DNA from: JAFGPL01 sp046485045
GTDB lineage: Bacteria; Bacteroidota; Bacteroidia; Bacteroidales; UBA10428
Direction of reading: 5' to 3'
Length of the DNA: 36,863 nt
NCBI GenBank assembly: GCA_046485045.1
Contig: JAWOHT010000190.1
Location: forward strand, 1-36,863
The position numbers and the translations under genes are program-made. Of the stretch, positions 24,245-32,193 are shown in pieces. The first letter of the stretch is position 1. The number at the start of each line of letters is the position of its first letter. The notes under the pieces are model-generated. The model was not told where the DNA came from, ran no database searches, and saw only the letters and a list, made by a program, of their open reading frames with translations.

Positions 24245-24895
24245 TTATTCTATTTTACCCCATGTAACAGGAATTTCAATACCTTCATTTGGAGGATCCA
24301 GCAAAAAAACTGACCAGGAGACGGCATATTTTGAATAGCTGCCTTCTGAAGCATCATATCTGCCAAAATACCCTTCACCCGGCAATAACGCAAGGCGATT
24401 TCTGCCAAGGTCAACAATTTTACCCGGCATTGGTAATCCGGGAAAACCCATTACATCGCTGCATTTATATAATCCCCCGGGGTCGGTTTTTGTGAGTGTC
24501 ATCTCGGCAGGGCCCCATACATTGCGCTGGTATACACCCGAAAGATTATTATTTGTCACCGGTTCATAGGTAACAGCCAGAATTCTTTCGGCAGTTTTTG
24601 AAAAACCTTCATCATTTTCGGCATAGTACTTAATAATGTATACTCCGGGAGTAGTAACATCAAAATAATTGCTCATATAATACCAGTTCACATCTTTTCC
24701 CTGCACAGTAGCCCTTACAGAGGGCAGCTTAAAACCAGCCGAATCTTTCATGATAGAGATGAATTCACCTCCTGCCATTTCGAATTCAGGCAGGTAAGTG
24801 ATATGTGAAATATCGGCTGTATCATCCCATTTGTCGCAGGTAACACAAACAAAAACAAATACTGCAGCAAAAAATATTTTAATATACTTTTGCAT
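24245..24895 (-). CDS. SusCD-associated lipoprotein with Ig-like domain (BT_2262/DUF5012 type)
   Basis: I start it at the ATG at 24895 (MQKYIKIFFAAVFVFVCVTC), which gives a clean lipoprotein signal with a lipobox at CVTC. An in-frame ATG at 24922 adds nine unlikely residues. The segment PGVYIIKYYAENDEGFSKTAERILAV is a typical Ig-like strand pair of the kind seen in DUF5011/DUF5012 surface glycan-binding lipoproteins. A C-terminal part (GVYQRNVWGPAEMTLTKTDPGG onward) resembles BT_2262 proteins. It is the third gene of the susC1 locus. Ligand binding is inferred from position only. Confidence 0.72.
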   Translation of the reverse strand: MQKYIKIFFAAVFVFVCVTCDKWDDTADISHITYLPEFEMAGGEFISIMKDSAGFKLPSVRATVQGKDVNWYYMSNYFDVTTPGVYIIKYYAENDEGFSKTAERILAVTYEPVTNNNLSGVYQRNVWGPAEMTLTKTDPGGLYKCSDVMGFPGLPMPGKIVDLGRNRLALLPGEGYFGRYDASEGSYSKYAVSWSVFLLDPPNEGIEIPVTWGKIE

Positions 24896-24958
24896 TATCT
24901 GTACTGTATTTCTTGTAATCATTCAATATATACATCAATAATTCTAAAAACCTTTTGT

Positions 24959-27175
24959 TCAATCAATTTTCACATCCCACCATATTTTTTCGAACACTTC
25001 CTTTTTGGCAGGGGTATTGGGGTTGGATGAATATTCAGATTCGGGATAAATCAACCTTTTAGGAAATCTTCCGCTTGTTACATTGTTTACCGATACTGTG
25101 AATTCACCCGGCACATAATTGCCTTCATCCGAGGCAGGCACAGTGCTTTCCTTTGGATATCGGGTGCGGTTATGTTCAAAAAATGTCTCAAGGCTTTGAA
25201 TCCCGGCCAGGGCGATCCATTTCTGGCTTATAATGGCTTTCATAAAATCCTCAACAGGACTGTCTTCTGCCGGAAATTCATAAGGGCCTCCCGTACCATA
25301 TAATGATTCTGCCAGGTCGGAGATTTCTGCAAGGCTATACCCGAATGGCAAGAGCAGCCTTTGGAATGAGATGAGAATTCCATCATGATAATAGTCTTTG
25401 GCATCGGCATACGATTTTACACCATACCTTACAATTGCCTCAGCCAGGATAAAGTTTGCTTCGCTGGCTGACATAAGGTAAACAGGGGCATTTGCAAAAA
25501 ATATGGGTTTAGAATAACCCGAACTGTTTGTTCCTGTTGGTTCGTCAGGATCGTTGTAGTTGCCCTGAATAAGTGATTTATGGTTGCCTCCTGTTTCGGG
25601 ATAATCAAACATGGCGTCGAGCCTGTCAATGTCTCCGTTTTCTGTAAGAAAGCTATAAAGTGTATAACTTAAGATTAAGTTTGGATTATTAAAGACTCTC
25701 ACTTCTGTTTCATAGAGTGGATTAGATCTGCCTGTTTCACCGGTGAACTGTGTCATTGCAGCATCATTGGTAAGAAATCTAACATCAGGATCATTAAAAA
25801 CAGCACGAATTCCGCTCCCGGTTTTTTCCGGATTTTTATAAACCTGTCGCAGGTATATCTTCAGTTTTAGGGTATTAGCGAATTGTTTCCATCTCTCAAT
25901 TTTGCCCGCGAAAATGAGGTCTTCGTTGCCAACCTCTTCAACAGTTTCGGCATCGAAGTCGCGTGTAAGTGCATAATCAAGCCGTATTATAAGGCTGTCA
26001 TAGATATCCTGTCCATTTTCAAATACAGGGTTCACCAGTTCTTCGTCACCTTTAAGCGCTTGTGAGAATGGAATATCATTATATAAATCGGCAAGCAACT
26101 GGAAGGTATAACATTGCATTACAGTGGCGATTAGGTAATAACCCCAGTTTTGTTTCTGATGCGCCAGGTTTCGCACATATTCGAGGTTTTTAAGCGCCCC
26201 GGTATAGAGCTCTCCGTATTGCCTGTTATCGTATGTGCTGCTGTTGATATCATACGCATCAAGTCCTGAATATTGTGAAGCCCCGGGCGACTGTGTCCAG
26301 TGCTGAGACCAGAGGGCGCCCAATACCTGGTATTTTCCGCCATACACATAAGCAACCGATGAGATGCCCGCCGAAATTGTTAATTTTTCGTTGGCCTGAT
26401 CGGGGTTGTTCGGGTCTTTGTTTACACCGAGCCATTCGGAGCAGGAGGAGAAGAGAAACAAGAGAACAAAGAGGAATACCAACACACTTTTAAGTGTAGT
26501 CTTCAACTCCCCTCCTGTTTCAGGAGGGGCAGGGGAGGTCTTCAACTCCCTTCCTGTTTTAGGAGGGGCAGGGGAGGTCTTCAACTCCCAGCCTGTTTCA
26601 GGAGGGGCAGGGGTGGTCTTCAATTCCCCTCCTGTTTCAGGAGGGGCAGGGGTGGTCTTCAATTCCCCTCCTGTTTTAGGAGGGGCAGGGGTGGTCTTCA
26701 ACTCCCCTCCTGTTATAGGAGGGGCAGGGGTGGTCTTTAATTCCCTTCCTGTTTCAGGAGGGGCAGGGGAGGTCTTCAATTCCCCTCCTGTTTTAGGAGG
26801 GGCAGGGGTGGTAAATTCTTTAGCAATATTCATTAATACCTCTTCAATATTCTTAAACACTTCCTGGTTTTCAATATGGATTACTTTAATATTTAAAGAT
26901 TTAATATATGCATCTCTTTTCAAATCTCTTTCAAAACCTATGTCTGTGAAATGATCCTTTCCATCCAGTTCTAAAGCTATTTTTTCTTGTGGACAATAGA
27001 AATCCACAACAAAATTACCGATACTATGCTGTCTTCTGAATTTTCTTCCATCGAGCTTCCGATTTTGCAAATATGTCCACAGAGTGGCTTCTGCACTGGT
27101 CAGATTGTTCCGTAAATTCTGCCTGGTCTGTTTTAAATATTTTCGATTGTGTATATTCATCAAATTTTGGTTCAT
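24959..27175 (-). CDS. DUF559 nuclease-like domain fused in frame to SusD1 by an inserted element
   Basis: This is one 738-codon frame with three parts. Residues 1-121 are a DUF559 domain: LTSAEATLWTYLQNRKLDGR, KFRRQHSIGNFVVDFYCP and IALELDGKDH, with likely PD-(D/E)xK residues Asp58, Glu69 and Asp71. Residues 122-225 are eight 13-residue repeats of the type TTPAPPKTGGELK. From about 226 on there is a complete SusD/RagB nutrient-binding lipoprotein (SusD-like_2 type), with its signal and lipobox (LFLFSSC, Cys245), NKDPNNPDQANEK and the usual helices. A signal peptide in mid-protein could not act normally. SusD1 therefore needs re-initiation (TTG at 26506 gives 515 residues) or is disabled. SusD caps SusC1 at the cell surface. 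Confidence 0.85.
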   Translation of the reverse strand: MNQNLMNIHNRKYLKQTRQNLRNNLTSAEATLWTYLQNRKLDGRKFRRQHSIGNFVVDFYCPQEKIALELDGKDHFTDIGFERDLKRDAYIKSLNIKVIHIENQEVFKNIEEVLMNIAKEFTTPAPPKTGGELKTSPAPPETGRELKTTPAPPITGGELKTTPAPPKTGGELKTTPAPPETGGELKTTPAPPETGWELKTSPAPPKTGRELKTSPAPPETGGELKTTLKSVLVFLFVLLFLFSSCSEWLGVNKDPNNPDQANEKLTISAGISSVAYVYGGKYQVLGALWSQHWTQSPGASQYSGLDAYDINSSTYDNRQYGELYTGALKNLEYVRNLAHQKQNWGYYLIATVMQCYTFQLLADLYNDIPFSQALKGDEELVNPVFENGQDIYDSLIIRLDYALTRDFDAETVEEVGNEDLIFAGKIERWKQFANTLKLKIYLRQVYKNPEKTGSGIRAVFNDPDVRFLTNDAAMTQFTGETGRSNPLYETEVRVFNNPNLILSYTLYSFLTENGDIDRLDAMFDYPETGGNHKSLIQGNYNDPDEPTGTNSSGYSKPIFFANAPVYLMSASEANFILAEAIVRYGVKSYADAKDYYHDGILISFQRLLLPFGYSLAEISDLAESLYGTGGPYEFPAEDSPVEDFMKAIISQKWIALAGIQSLETFFEHNRTRYPKESTVPASDEGNYVPGEFTVSVNNVTSGRFPKRLIYPESEYSSNPNTPAKKEVFEKIWWDVKID
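26485..26493. repeat. 9-base direct repeat, susD side (probable target duplication)
   Basis: CACTTTTAA (TTAAAAGTG on the coding strand) is repeated exactly at 27324-27332 on the other side of the DUF559 module. Merging the two copies restores the susD reading frame. Confidence 0.75.
26499..26810. repeat. Eight 39-base palindromic repeats, coding for 13-residue units
   Basis: Exactly eight 39-base units each contain CCCCTCCT, a GTTTCA or GTTTTA-type loop, AGGAGGGG, then CAGGGG(A/T)G and GTCTTCAA. Arms differ slightly between copies: some have CCCTTCCT and one has CCCAGCCT. Since 39 is a multiple of three and no stop occurs, the minus strand stays open. Confidence 0.97.
26504..26516 (-). promoter_or_regulatory. 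AGGAGG and TTG: possible SusD1 restart site supplied by the repeat
   Basis: The last repeat arm gives AGGAGG at 26511-26516, four bases before TTG at 26504-26506. Starting there yields MKTTLKSVLVFLFVLLFLF and then SSC, a normal lipoprotein signal. Most genes in this window have no such ribosome-binding site. Confidence 0.5.
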
Positions 27176-27218
27176 AAAAGCATTAAATCACATTACCATT
27201 CCCGGCCTTTCACTTTAG

Positions 27219-27226
27219 CAAAGTTA
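27219..27226 (-). promoter_or_regulatory. Candidate -7 box inside the element, driving DUF559-susD1
   Basis: TAACTTTG (minus strand) fits TAnnTTTG, 43 bases before the DUF559 ATG at 27175. It would let the element transcribe its own gene and, by read-through, susD1 and the genes after it. No -33 TTTG is found at the right spacing. Confidence 0.4.
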
Positions 27227-27244
27227 TAAACTGAGGGGAAAAGA

Positions 27245-27322
27245 ACCACCCCTGCCCCTCCTAGGTAAGGAGGGGAGTTAAAAACCACCCCTGCCCCCTC
27301 CTTGGTAAGGAGGGGATAAGAA
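27245..27322. repeat. Two 39-base repeats at the other end of the element, inverted
   Basis: Copies at 27245-27283 and 27284-27322 have the same period and the same CCCCTCCT/AGGAGGGG arms as the eight-copy array, but in the opposite orientation and with a TAGGTA or TTGGTA loop. A partial third copy (GAGGGGAAAAGAA) precedes them at 27232-27244. Confidence 0.93.
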
Positions 27323-27323
27323 T

Positions 27324-27332
27324 CACTTTTAA
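27324..27332. repeat. 9-base direct repeat, susC side (probable target duplication)
   Basis: This is the second copy of CACTTTTAA, directly after the last 39-base repeat and within codons 7-10 of the original susD. Confidence 0.75.
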
Positions 27333-27360
27333 TATGATATTCTTTTTTCATTTAGTATTT

Positions 27361-30300
27361 TCATAAAACAATTCTCAGACTAAATGTTACGCTTCGGGTT
27401 GTGGGCTGAGCACCGAATTCGCCAAAATCGCCATTGAGGTCGGTGCCGAAAGTGGTTAATTCGGGATCAATATAAATCTGACCTTCAGGCGTCCAAAGCA
27501 GCAGGTTTCTCCCGATAACGCTTAGTTCGAGGCCCTGGAGCTTGATTTTACTGATTAATTTAACAGGAAACCTGTAAGAAAGCGTTGCCTCTCTTAACTT
27601 GATATAGGATTTATTAATAAATGAGATGCCATCGAGTTCGGTACCGCCGTTGCCCCAATAGTCCGCGAGATGGGTCGCATCAAGAGGTATAGTATTTGTC
27701 TCGTAGATTGGGTTTCCGTTTACATCTTTCCCCGTTTCATACACCGAATTGGGGATGATGAAAGGTTCGCGCATATTGTAAATGGTTATTGGTGCCGTGC
27801 CCGCCCAGACAGAGATTTCTTTTGTTTTGGAGTACATAATGCCACCCTGCTTTACATCGAGACTTACCGAGAGAGACAAACCTTTGTAAGATATCCTGTT
27901 TATAATTCCTCCGATAAAATCATATTCCCGGTCGCCATATTCCACAAGTTCTTCAGCGGCTTTGGGCAGACCGGTATTATCCACGACAATCCTACCCTGT
28001 TCGTCGCGCATGGCAGCACGTCCTTCAAAAATACCAACCGGACGGCCTGGTTTTCCGACAAAATAGATCTGTTCACCACCATCTACTGTAATGCCATTAA
28101 ATACAATCCTTTCAAGTCCATCGGTGAGTTCTATCAGCCTGTTTTGATTTTTCGAGAAATTAAAGGCGATATCCCAGGTAAAGGTTTTGGATTTTACCGG
28201 GGTAAGGTTCAGCATCGCTTCTATTCCTTTGTTGGTGAGTTTTCCCAGGTTGATGGTTTTAGAGCTGTAACCCGAACCGGGTGATAAAGGCGCCGGCCAT
28301 ATAAGATTGGTAGTGGTTTTATCGTAATAGGTGAAGTCAATTCCAATACGGTTGTTAAAAAACCGAAGGTCGGTACCTGCTTCAATTTCGGTGGTAAGCT
28401 CGGGTTTCAGGTTTTCGTTGCCGATAAGGTTTGAAACCTCGTAAGAATTAACGCCTGCAAAGGGATATACCAACGATCCGTATCCGTCGGAGTGGCCGGC
28501 AGATGTGAATACACTGTTTACAAGATAAGGCGGGGCATCGTTGCCAACCTGCGTCCACGAAAACCGGAGTTTACCATAAGGTAGAATGCGGTTGAGCTTT
28601 GGAAGCAGTTCAGTAAACACAAACGAAGTATTAACGGCAGGGTAGAAGAACGAATTATTATCTGCCGGAAGTGTGGAACTCCAGTCGTTTCGGGCCGTTG
28701 CCGATACAAACAACATGCTTTTATATGACAGGTCGAGGCTGCCAAACACACCGACAAGTCTTCGCCTGGCAAGGCTTTCTCCGGCAAATGGCGGTTCGGA
28801 GGAGTTGCTTATCTGGAAAAAATCTTCGATAATCTGGTTGTTTACCTGGGCAAAGATGCTTTTTGAACTGCGCTGGTTAAGGTTATGGCCGACAAGCGCA
28901 TTGATTTCAAAACTTTTAATCTGCTTATTAAAATTCAGGATAAAATCGCTGTTTAGTTGCATTACATAACCGGATGATTCGCTTACAAGTCCCGGTTCGT
29001 GCACGGCAGTAAATTTGTTGGCGCCTTTGGGGTCAATAATTGCCCTCCACTGCTTGAGCTGACTATTGCTTACATCGCCTCCTACCCGATAGATGGCAGA
29101 AAGAAAACTTGTTATGTTGTAGTTGAATTCGAGATTGCCGTATAACCTGTCTTCGTTGTTATCGTTGCCGTTTTCATTAAGAATAAAGTAAGGGTTTACG
29201 GTATATTGAGAATAAAAATAGTCTACATTGTTCCAGGGGTTATTCAGATCAGCGAGTTCAAGCAAGCTGATATCCCTTGGTGTTTGCATTATCTGGCTAT
29301 AAACCGACTGCTCACCCTGGCCGGTGGGCACCGATTTATTGTTCTTTTTTACATAATTAATTGAAGAGGATGCTGAAAACCTGTCCGACAGTTTTGACGA
29401 TCCGCGCAGCGAAATGGTATGGCGGTTATAACTGTCGGAATTGGTGGGGAAGATGCCGTCGTGGGTGATATTGGCATATGAAAAATAATAGGTTGTTAAC
29501 TCATTGCCATTTGAAATAGAGATGGAGTTGTTAAAGCTTCTGCCGGTATCAAAAAACTCCCTTACATTGTCCGGCAACCCTGAGTATGCTTTTGCCCTGA
29601 GTGAATTATTGTATTCATTGCCCCAGTACCTGAGTTTATTATCGAATTTCGGGCCCCATGACATGTTTTCATAACTTACGGCATCGCCATAAATACCTTG
29701 ACCGAATTCGTTCTGGTACTGAATAAGCCGCAAAGGTTCTTCAAAGAGAAAAGAGGATGTTATCTCAACTTCGGGTTTAGACCCGCCCAATTTTCCTTTC
29801 TTGGTCGTAATAATAATAACGCCGTTGGCAGCCCTTGCACCGTATAGTGCAGCGCCTCCCGACCCTTTAAGGAAATTAATGGATTCTATATCGTTGGGAT
29901 TAATATCGTTCACGCCATTACCAAAGTCGGTGCCGCCATTGATGGAGGCGCTGCCTGAAAAACCATTGTTCATAGGCACACCGTCAACTACAAATAGGGG
30001 CTGGTTTGAGCCGCTGAGCGAAGAAACACCTCTTAACAATATTCGTGTAGAGCTGCCCGGAGCCCCCGACGAGGAGCTGATATCCACCCCTGCCACTTTG
30101 CCTTGCAGCGAGTTGAGTACGCTTCTGTCGCGGCTTTGGGTTATTTCATCGCTGCCAACGCTGGTTGCCGAGTAGCCCAGGGCTTTACTGTCGCGCCTGA
30201 TACCCAGAGCAGTTACAACAATTTCTTTCAGCTCAAATGTTTGTGGCAAGAGAATTACATCAATGGTCTTTTGTTTGTTTATCTGCACTTCGAGGGGTTG

Positions 30301-30537
30301 CATGCCAATAAAGCTAAAAATCAGGGTGCCGGTGTCGGAAGAGATTGGCAATGAATAAAATCCGTCAATGTCTGTTATAGTACCTGTTTCTGTTCCTTTA
30401 ATAAATACTGCCACACCGGGAATGGTAGCGCTGTCTTCGGCGCTTCTCACAAAACCCGATACCTGCAATTCTTGTGCTAAAACGCTTAATGGTAATACAA
30501 GCGAAAAGAAGAGAAATATTAGAACCAGTTTTTTCAT
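27361..30537 (-). CDS. SusC/RagA-family TonB-linked outer-membrane transporter (SusC1)
   Basis: This is the outer-membrane barrel of a SusCD importer, 1058 residues. It has a signal peptide (1-21, VLAQ), a carboxypeptidase-regulatory-like domain at about 25-108 (GFVRSAEDSATIPGVAVFIKGT), and the SusC linker LKEIVVTALGIRRDSKALGYS (about 103-125). The plug is at about 130-245 (GKVAGVDISSSSGAPGSSTRILLRG, NQPLFVVDGVPM, GGAALYGARAANGVIIITTKKG), then a barrel ending TTRSVTFSLRIVL. Its partner susD1 starts nine bases downstream but is interrupted by the element. The substrate cannot be told; no glycoside hydrolase is nearby. Confidence 0.95.
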   Translation of the reverse strand: MKKLVLIFLFFSLVLPLSVLAQELQVSGFVRSAEDSATIPGVAVFIKGTETGTITDIDGFYSLPISSDTGTLIFSFIGMQPLEVQINKQKTIDVILLPQTFELKEIVVTALGIRRDSKALGYSATSVGSDEITQSRDRSVLNSLQGKVAGVDISSSSGAPGSSTRILLRGVSSLSGSNQPLFVVDGVPMNNGFSGSASINGGTDFGNGVNDINPNDIESINFLKGSGGAALYGARAANGVIIITTKKGKLGGSKPEVEITSSFLFEEPLRLIQYQNEFGQGIYGDAVSYENMSWGPKFDNKLRYWGNEYNNSLRAKAYSGLPDNVREFFDTGRSFNNSISISNGNELTTYYFSYANITHDGIFPTNSDSYNRHTISLRGSSKLSDRFSASSSINYVKKNNKSVPTGQGEQSVYSQIMQTPRDISLLELADLNNPWNNVDYFYSQYTVNPYFILNENGNDNNEDRLYGNLEFNYNITSFLSAIYRVGGDVSNSQLKQWRAIIDPKGANKFTAVHEPGLVSESSGYVMQLNSDFILNFNKQIKSFEINALVGHNLNQRSSKSIFAQVNNQIIEDFFQISNSSEPPFAGESLARRRLVGVFGSLDLSYKSMLFVSATARNDWSSTLPADNNSFFYPAVNTSFVFTELLPKLNRILPYGKLRFSWTQVGNDAPPYLVNSVFTSAGHSDGYGSLVYPFAGVNSYEVSNLIGNENLKPELTTEIEAGTDLRFFNNRIGIDFTYYDKTTTNLIWPAPLSPGSGYSSKTINLGKLTNKGIEAMLNLTPVKSKTFTWDIAFNFSKNQNRLIELTDGLERIVFNGITVDGGEQIYFVGKPGRPVGIFEGRAAMRDEQGRIVVDNTGLPKAAEELVEYGDREYDFIGGIINRISYKGLSLSVSLDVKQGGIMYSKTKEISVWAGTAPITIYNMREPFIIPNSVYETGKDVNGNPIYETNTIPLDATHLADYWGNGGTELDGISFINKSYIKLREATLSYRFPVKLISKIKLQGLELSVIGRNLLLWTPEGQIYIDPELTTFGTDLNGDFGEFGAQPTTRSVTFSLRIVL

Positions 30538-30704
30538 TTCGAGAATATAACGTGAAACAGGTAGTAATGTTTTTTCAAAACTATCAAATTTTGGGATAAT
30601 TAATACAAATGATTTTTAAATCATTTGAAAATATTATGATAATGTATGATAGATTTTTTTTTCTGGCCTGAATTGAGGGTCATAGTTTCAATAATTTCAA
30701 ATGA

Positions 30705-30739
30705 AAAAACCGTCCTGGTAGATTTCCAGAACGGTTTTT
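30705..30739 (-). terminator. Rho-independent terminator of susC2-susD2
   Basis: On the minus strand AAAAACCGTTCTGG pairs with CCAGGACGGTTTTT (14 pairs including one G-U, 7-base loop) and ends in a T run. It begins 28 bases after the susD2 stop. It separates the two susCD loci. The A/T-rich arms would also let it work on the other strand. The rest of 30538-30704 is AT-rich with no clear promoter for susC1. Confidence 0.88.
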
Positions 30740-30766
30740 AATAATTACATAAGGTAGATATTGTTC

Positions 30767-32182
30767 TTAATCTTCAGCAAAATATGGTTTCTGATACATA
30801 TTTAAAACGCCCTTATAATTTGCATTAGCAGTACGTTCATCAATGGAAGCAGGCAGTCTGTATGGAATTCCACCGCTATTAGCCATTGGATCAGGATTTG
30901 CAACAAGAGTAGGTAATCCGGTTCTTCTCCAATCAGTCCATACTTCAATTTGTGTGAATAATGCATCATACTTTCCAAGCATAATTGTTTCTAAATTAAT
31001 ATCAGCAACGGTTTTAGAAGCATGACTGGTTACAAATGCAGCAGGAGCATCAGCACCGGTAACGGCAAGAACAGAAGCTAAAACACCTAAGTTATAAGCA
31101 CTAGCTGCTGCTTCAGGATTGTTCTTTCTTAAGTAAGCTTCTGCTTCAAGAAATTTAGCTTCTTCGTATGTAACCATTGGAACTGGTTTTATAGAACCAT
31201 TGAAGAGTGGGCCAATCTCACTTGCATTTAGATTAAAATTTCTTGTATCAACGGGTGATCCAACATAACCAACAATAGTATCTCTAAAATCTTTATTCGA
31301 TGAATAAAAAGGTAATCTTGGATCATTATTAGCTACCAGTTTGTTAATGAAATATTCACCCATACTCATGTACCCAGTTCTGGTTTGGTAAAATGCATAC
31401 CACTGATTTGCATTATTTGCGTTGGCACCGAATTTTGCATAAGCATTATCTTCAATACCGGTTAACCCCGCATTGGTTAAATATGTTAGTACATCATCGG
31501 CACTGGTTGTTGATTTTTTACTTACACGATTTGCATACCGGGCTTTCAATACCCATGCCATTTTAATCCATTTTGAAACATTACCTTTAAAAATAAAATC
31601 ATCAGAACCAGGTAGGGATTTGTTTGCACTTTCAGCAGCGCTTAAATTTGTAATACCATCACTAAGCATGGTTTGAACAGCAGCATATATTGATTGTTGT
31701 GAATCGAACACCGGATTCAGATTATCAATTCCCTGCAAAGCCTCAGAAAAAGGTACATCACCCCATGTATCTGAAGCAAATGCACCTGCCCAGGCTTTGA
31801 GTACCAAGCCCATACCCTTGTAATAAGGATTTTCATCACCAGCCTGATCTATCAGGTTCTGAGCGGTTTCCATCCAATCTCCATAAATCGAACCCCAGTC
31901 ATTAACATTATCTCCTTCAAAAATCTGATAAGTTGCCTGCTCATTTAAAGACTGATTTGATACACCGGCTTGACTCTGTACAAAAATAGAAGCCAATCTT
32001 GCCAATTCTCCAGTTACGTTTCCAAAAACCGCAACTTCAGCGGCCGACAGAAGATTTGATTCCAGTACTTCTACCGGATCATTTGGGGATATTTCGTATC
32101 CCTCGATATAACTTTCAGTGCAACTGTTAAAAAGTAAAAATGCACTAAAGAATCCTATTATTATAATGATTTTTCTTTTCAT
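30767..32182 (-). CDS. SusD/RagB-family nutrient-binding lipoprotein (SusD2)
   Basis: This is the surface lid of the SusC2 transporter, 471 residues. The lipoprotein signal is MKRKIIIIIGFFSAFLLFNSC (Cys21). YEISPNDPVEV, WGSIYGDWMETAQNLI, GMGLVLKAWAGAFASDTWGDVPFSEALQG, PVFDSQQSIYAAVQTML and MVTYEEAKFLEAEAYLR are typical of the SusD-like_2 branch. This branch is smaller than starch-type SusD and often linked to non-starch substrates. It follows susC2 by 11 bases and is ended by the terminator at 30705. Confidence 0.93.
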   Translation of the reverse strand: MKRKIIIIIGFFSAFLLFNSCTESYIEGYEISPNDPVEVLESNLLSAAEVAVFGNVTGELARLASIFVQSQAGVSNQSLNEQATYQIFEGDNVNDWGSIYGDWMETAQNLIDQAGDENPYYKGMGLVLKAWAGAFASDTWGDVPFSEALQGIDNLNPVFDSQQSIYAAVQTMLSDGITNLSAAESANKSLPGSDDFIFKGNVSKWIKMAWVLKARYANRVSKKSTTSADDVLTYLTNAGLTGIEDNAYAKFGANANNANQWYAFYQTRTGYMSMGEYFINKLVANNDPRLPFYSSNKDFRDTIVGYVGSPVDTRNFNLNASEIGPLFNGSIKPVPMVTYEEAKFLEAEAYLRKNNPEAAASAYNLGVLASVLAVTGADAPAAFVTSHASKTVADINLETIMLGKYDALFTQIEVWTDWRRTGLPTLVANPDPMANSGGIPYRLPASIDERTANANYKGVLNMYQKPYFAED

Positions 32183-32193
32183 ATTAATTAGTT

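Larger units (their letters stand above)
26494..27323 (-). mobile_element. 830-base DUF559 palindromic-repeat element inserted in susD1
   Basis: Between 9-base direct repeats lie, in coding-strand order, two 39-base repeats, a promoter box, a DUF559 gene without a stop, and eight 39-base repeats in the opposite orientation. The termini are imperfect inverted repeats: (A)TTCTTA-TCCCCTCCT at one end, AGTCTTCAACTCCCCTCCT at the other. Removing the element plus one direct repeat gives ATG at 27351 followed by MKKEYHIKSVLVFLF and the SusD lipobox, all in frame, nine bases after the susC1 stop. No transposase is present. DUF559 is the only protein domain and is the candidate enzyme, by inference only. 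Confidence 0.75.
27193..27351 (-). pseudogene. Interrupted 5' stub of susD1
   Basis: The ATG at 27351, nine bases after the susC1 stop, is the natural susD start position. Its first nine codons (MKKEYHIKS) belong to susD. It then enters the element, reads through both 39-base repeats, and ends at TAA 27193-27195 after 52 codons. The true continuation (VLVFLF onward) lies at 26487 and below. Confidence 0.75.

Noticed and set aside
26499..26810. CRISPR array
   Set aside because: Units are contiguous 39-base copies with no unique spacers and no cas genes. The 1320-1562 array is rejected for the same reason.
26406..26954. Plus-strand 182-codon frame rich in GGAGVVFNSPPV repeats
   Set aside because: It is the antisense of the 39-base repeats and the DUF559 domain. 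The minus frame carries the recognisable DUF559 and SusD sequence.
26494..27323. Classical insertion sequence
   Set aside because: No DDE, HUH, serine or tyrosine recombinase is present. The only gene is DUF559, so an ordinary IS label is not supported even though the flanks look like an insertion.
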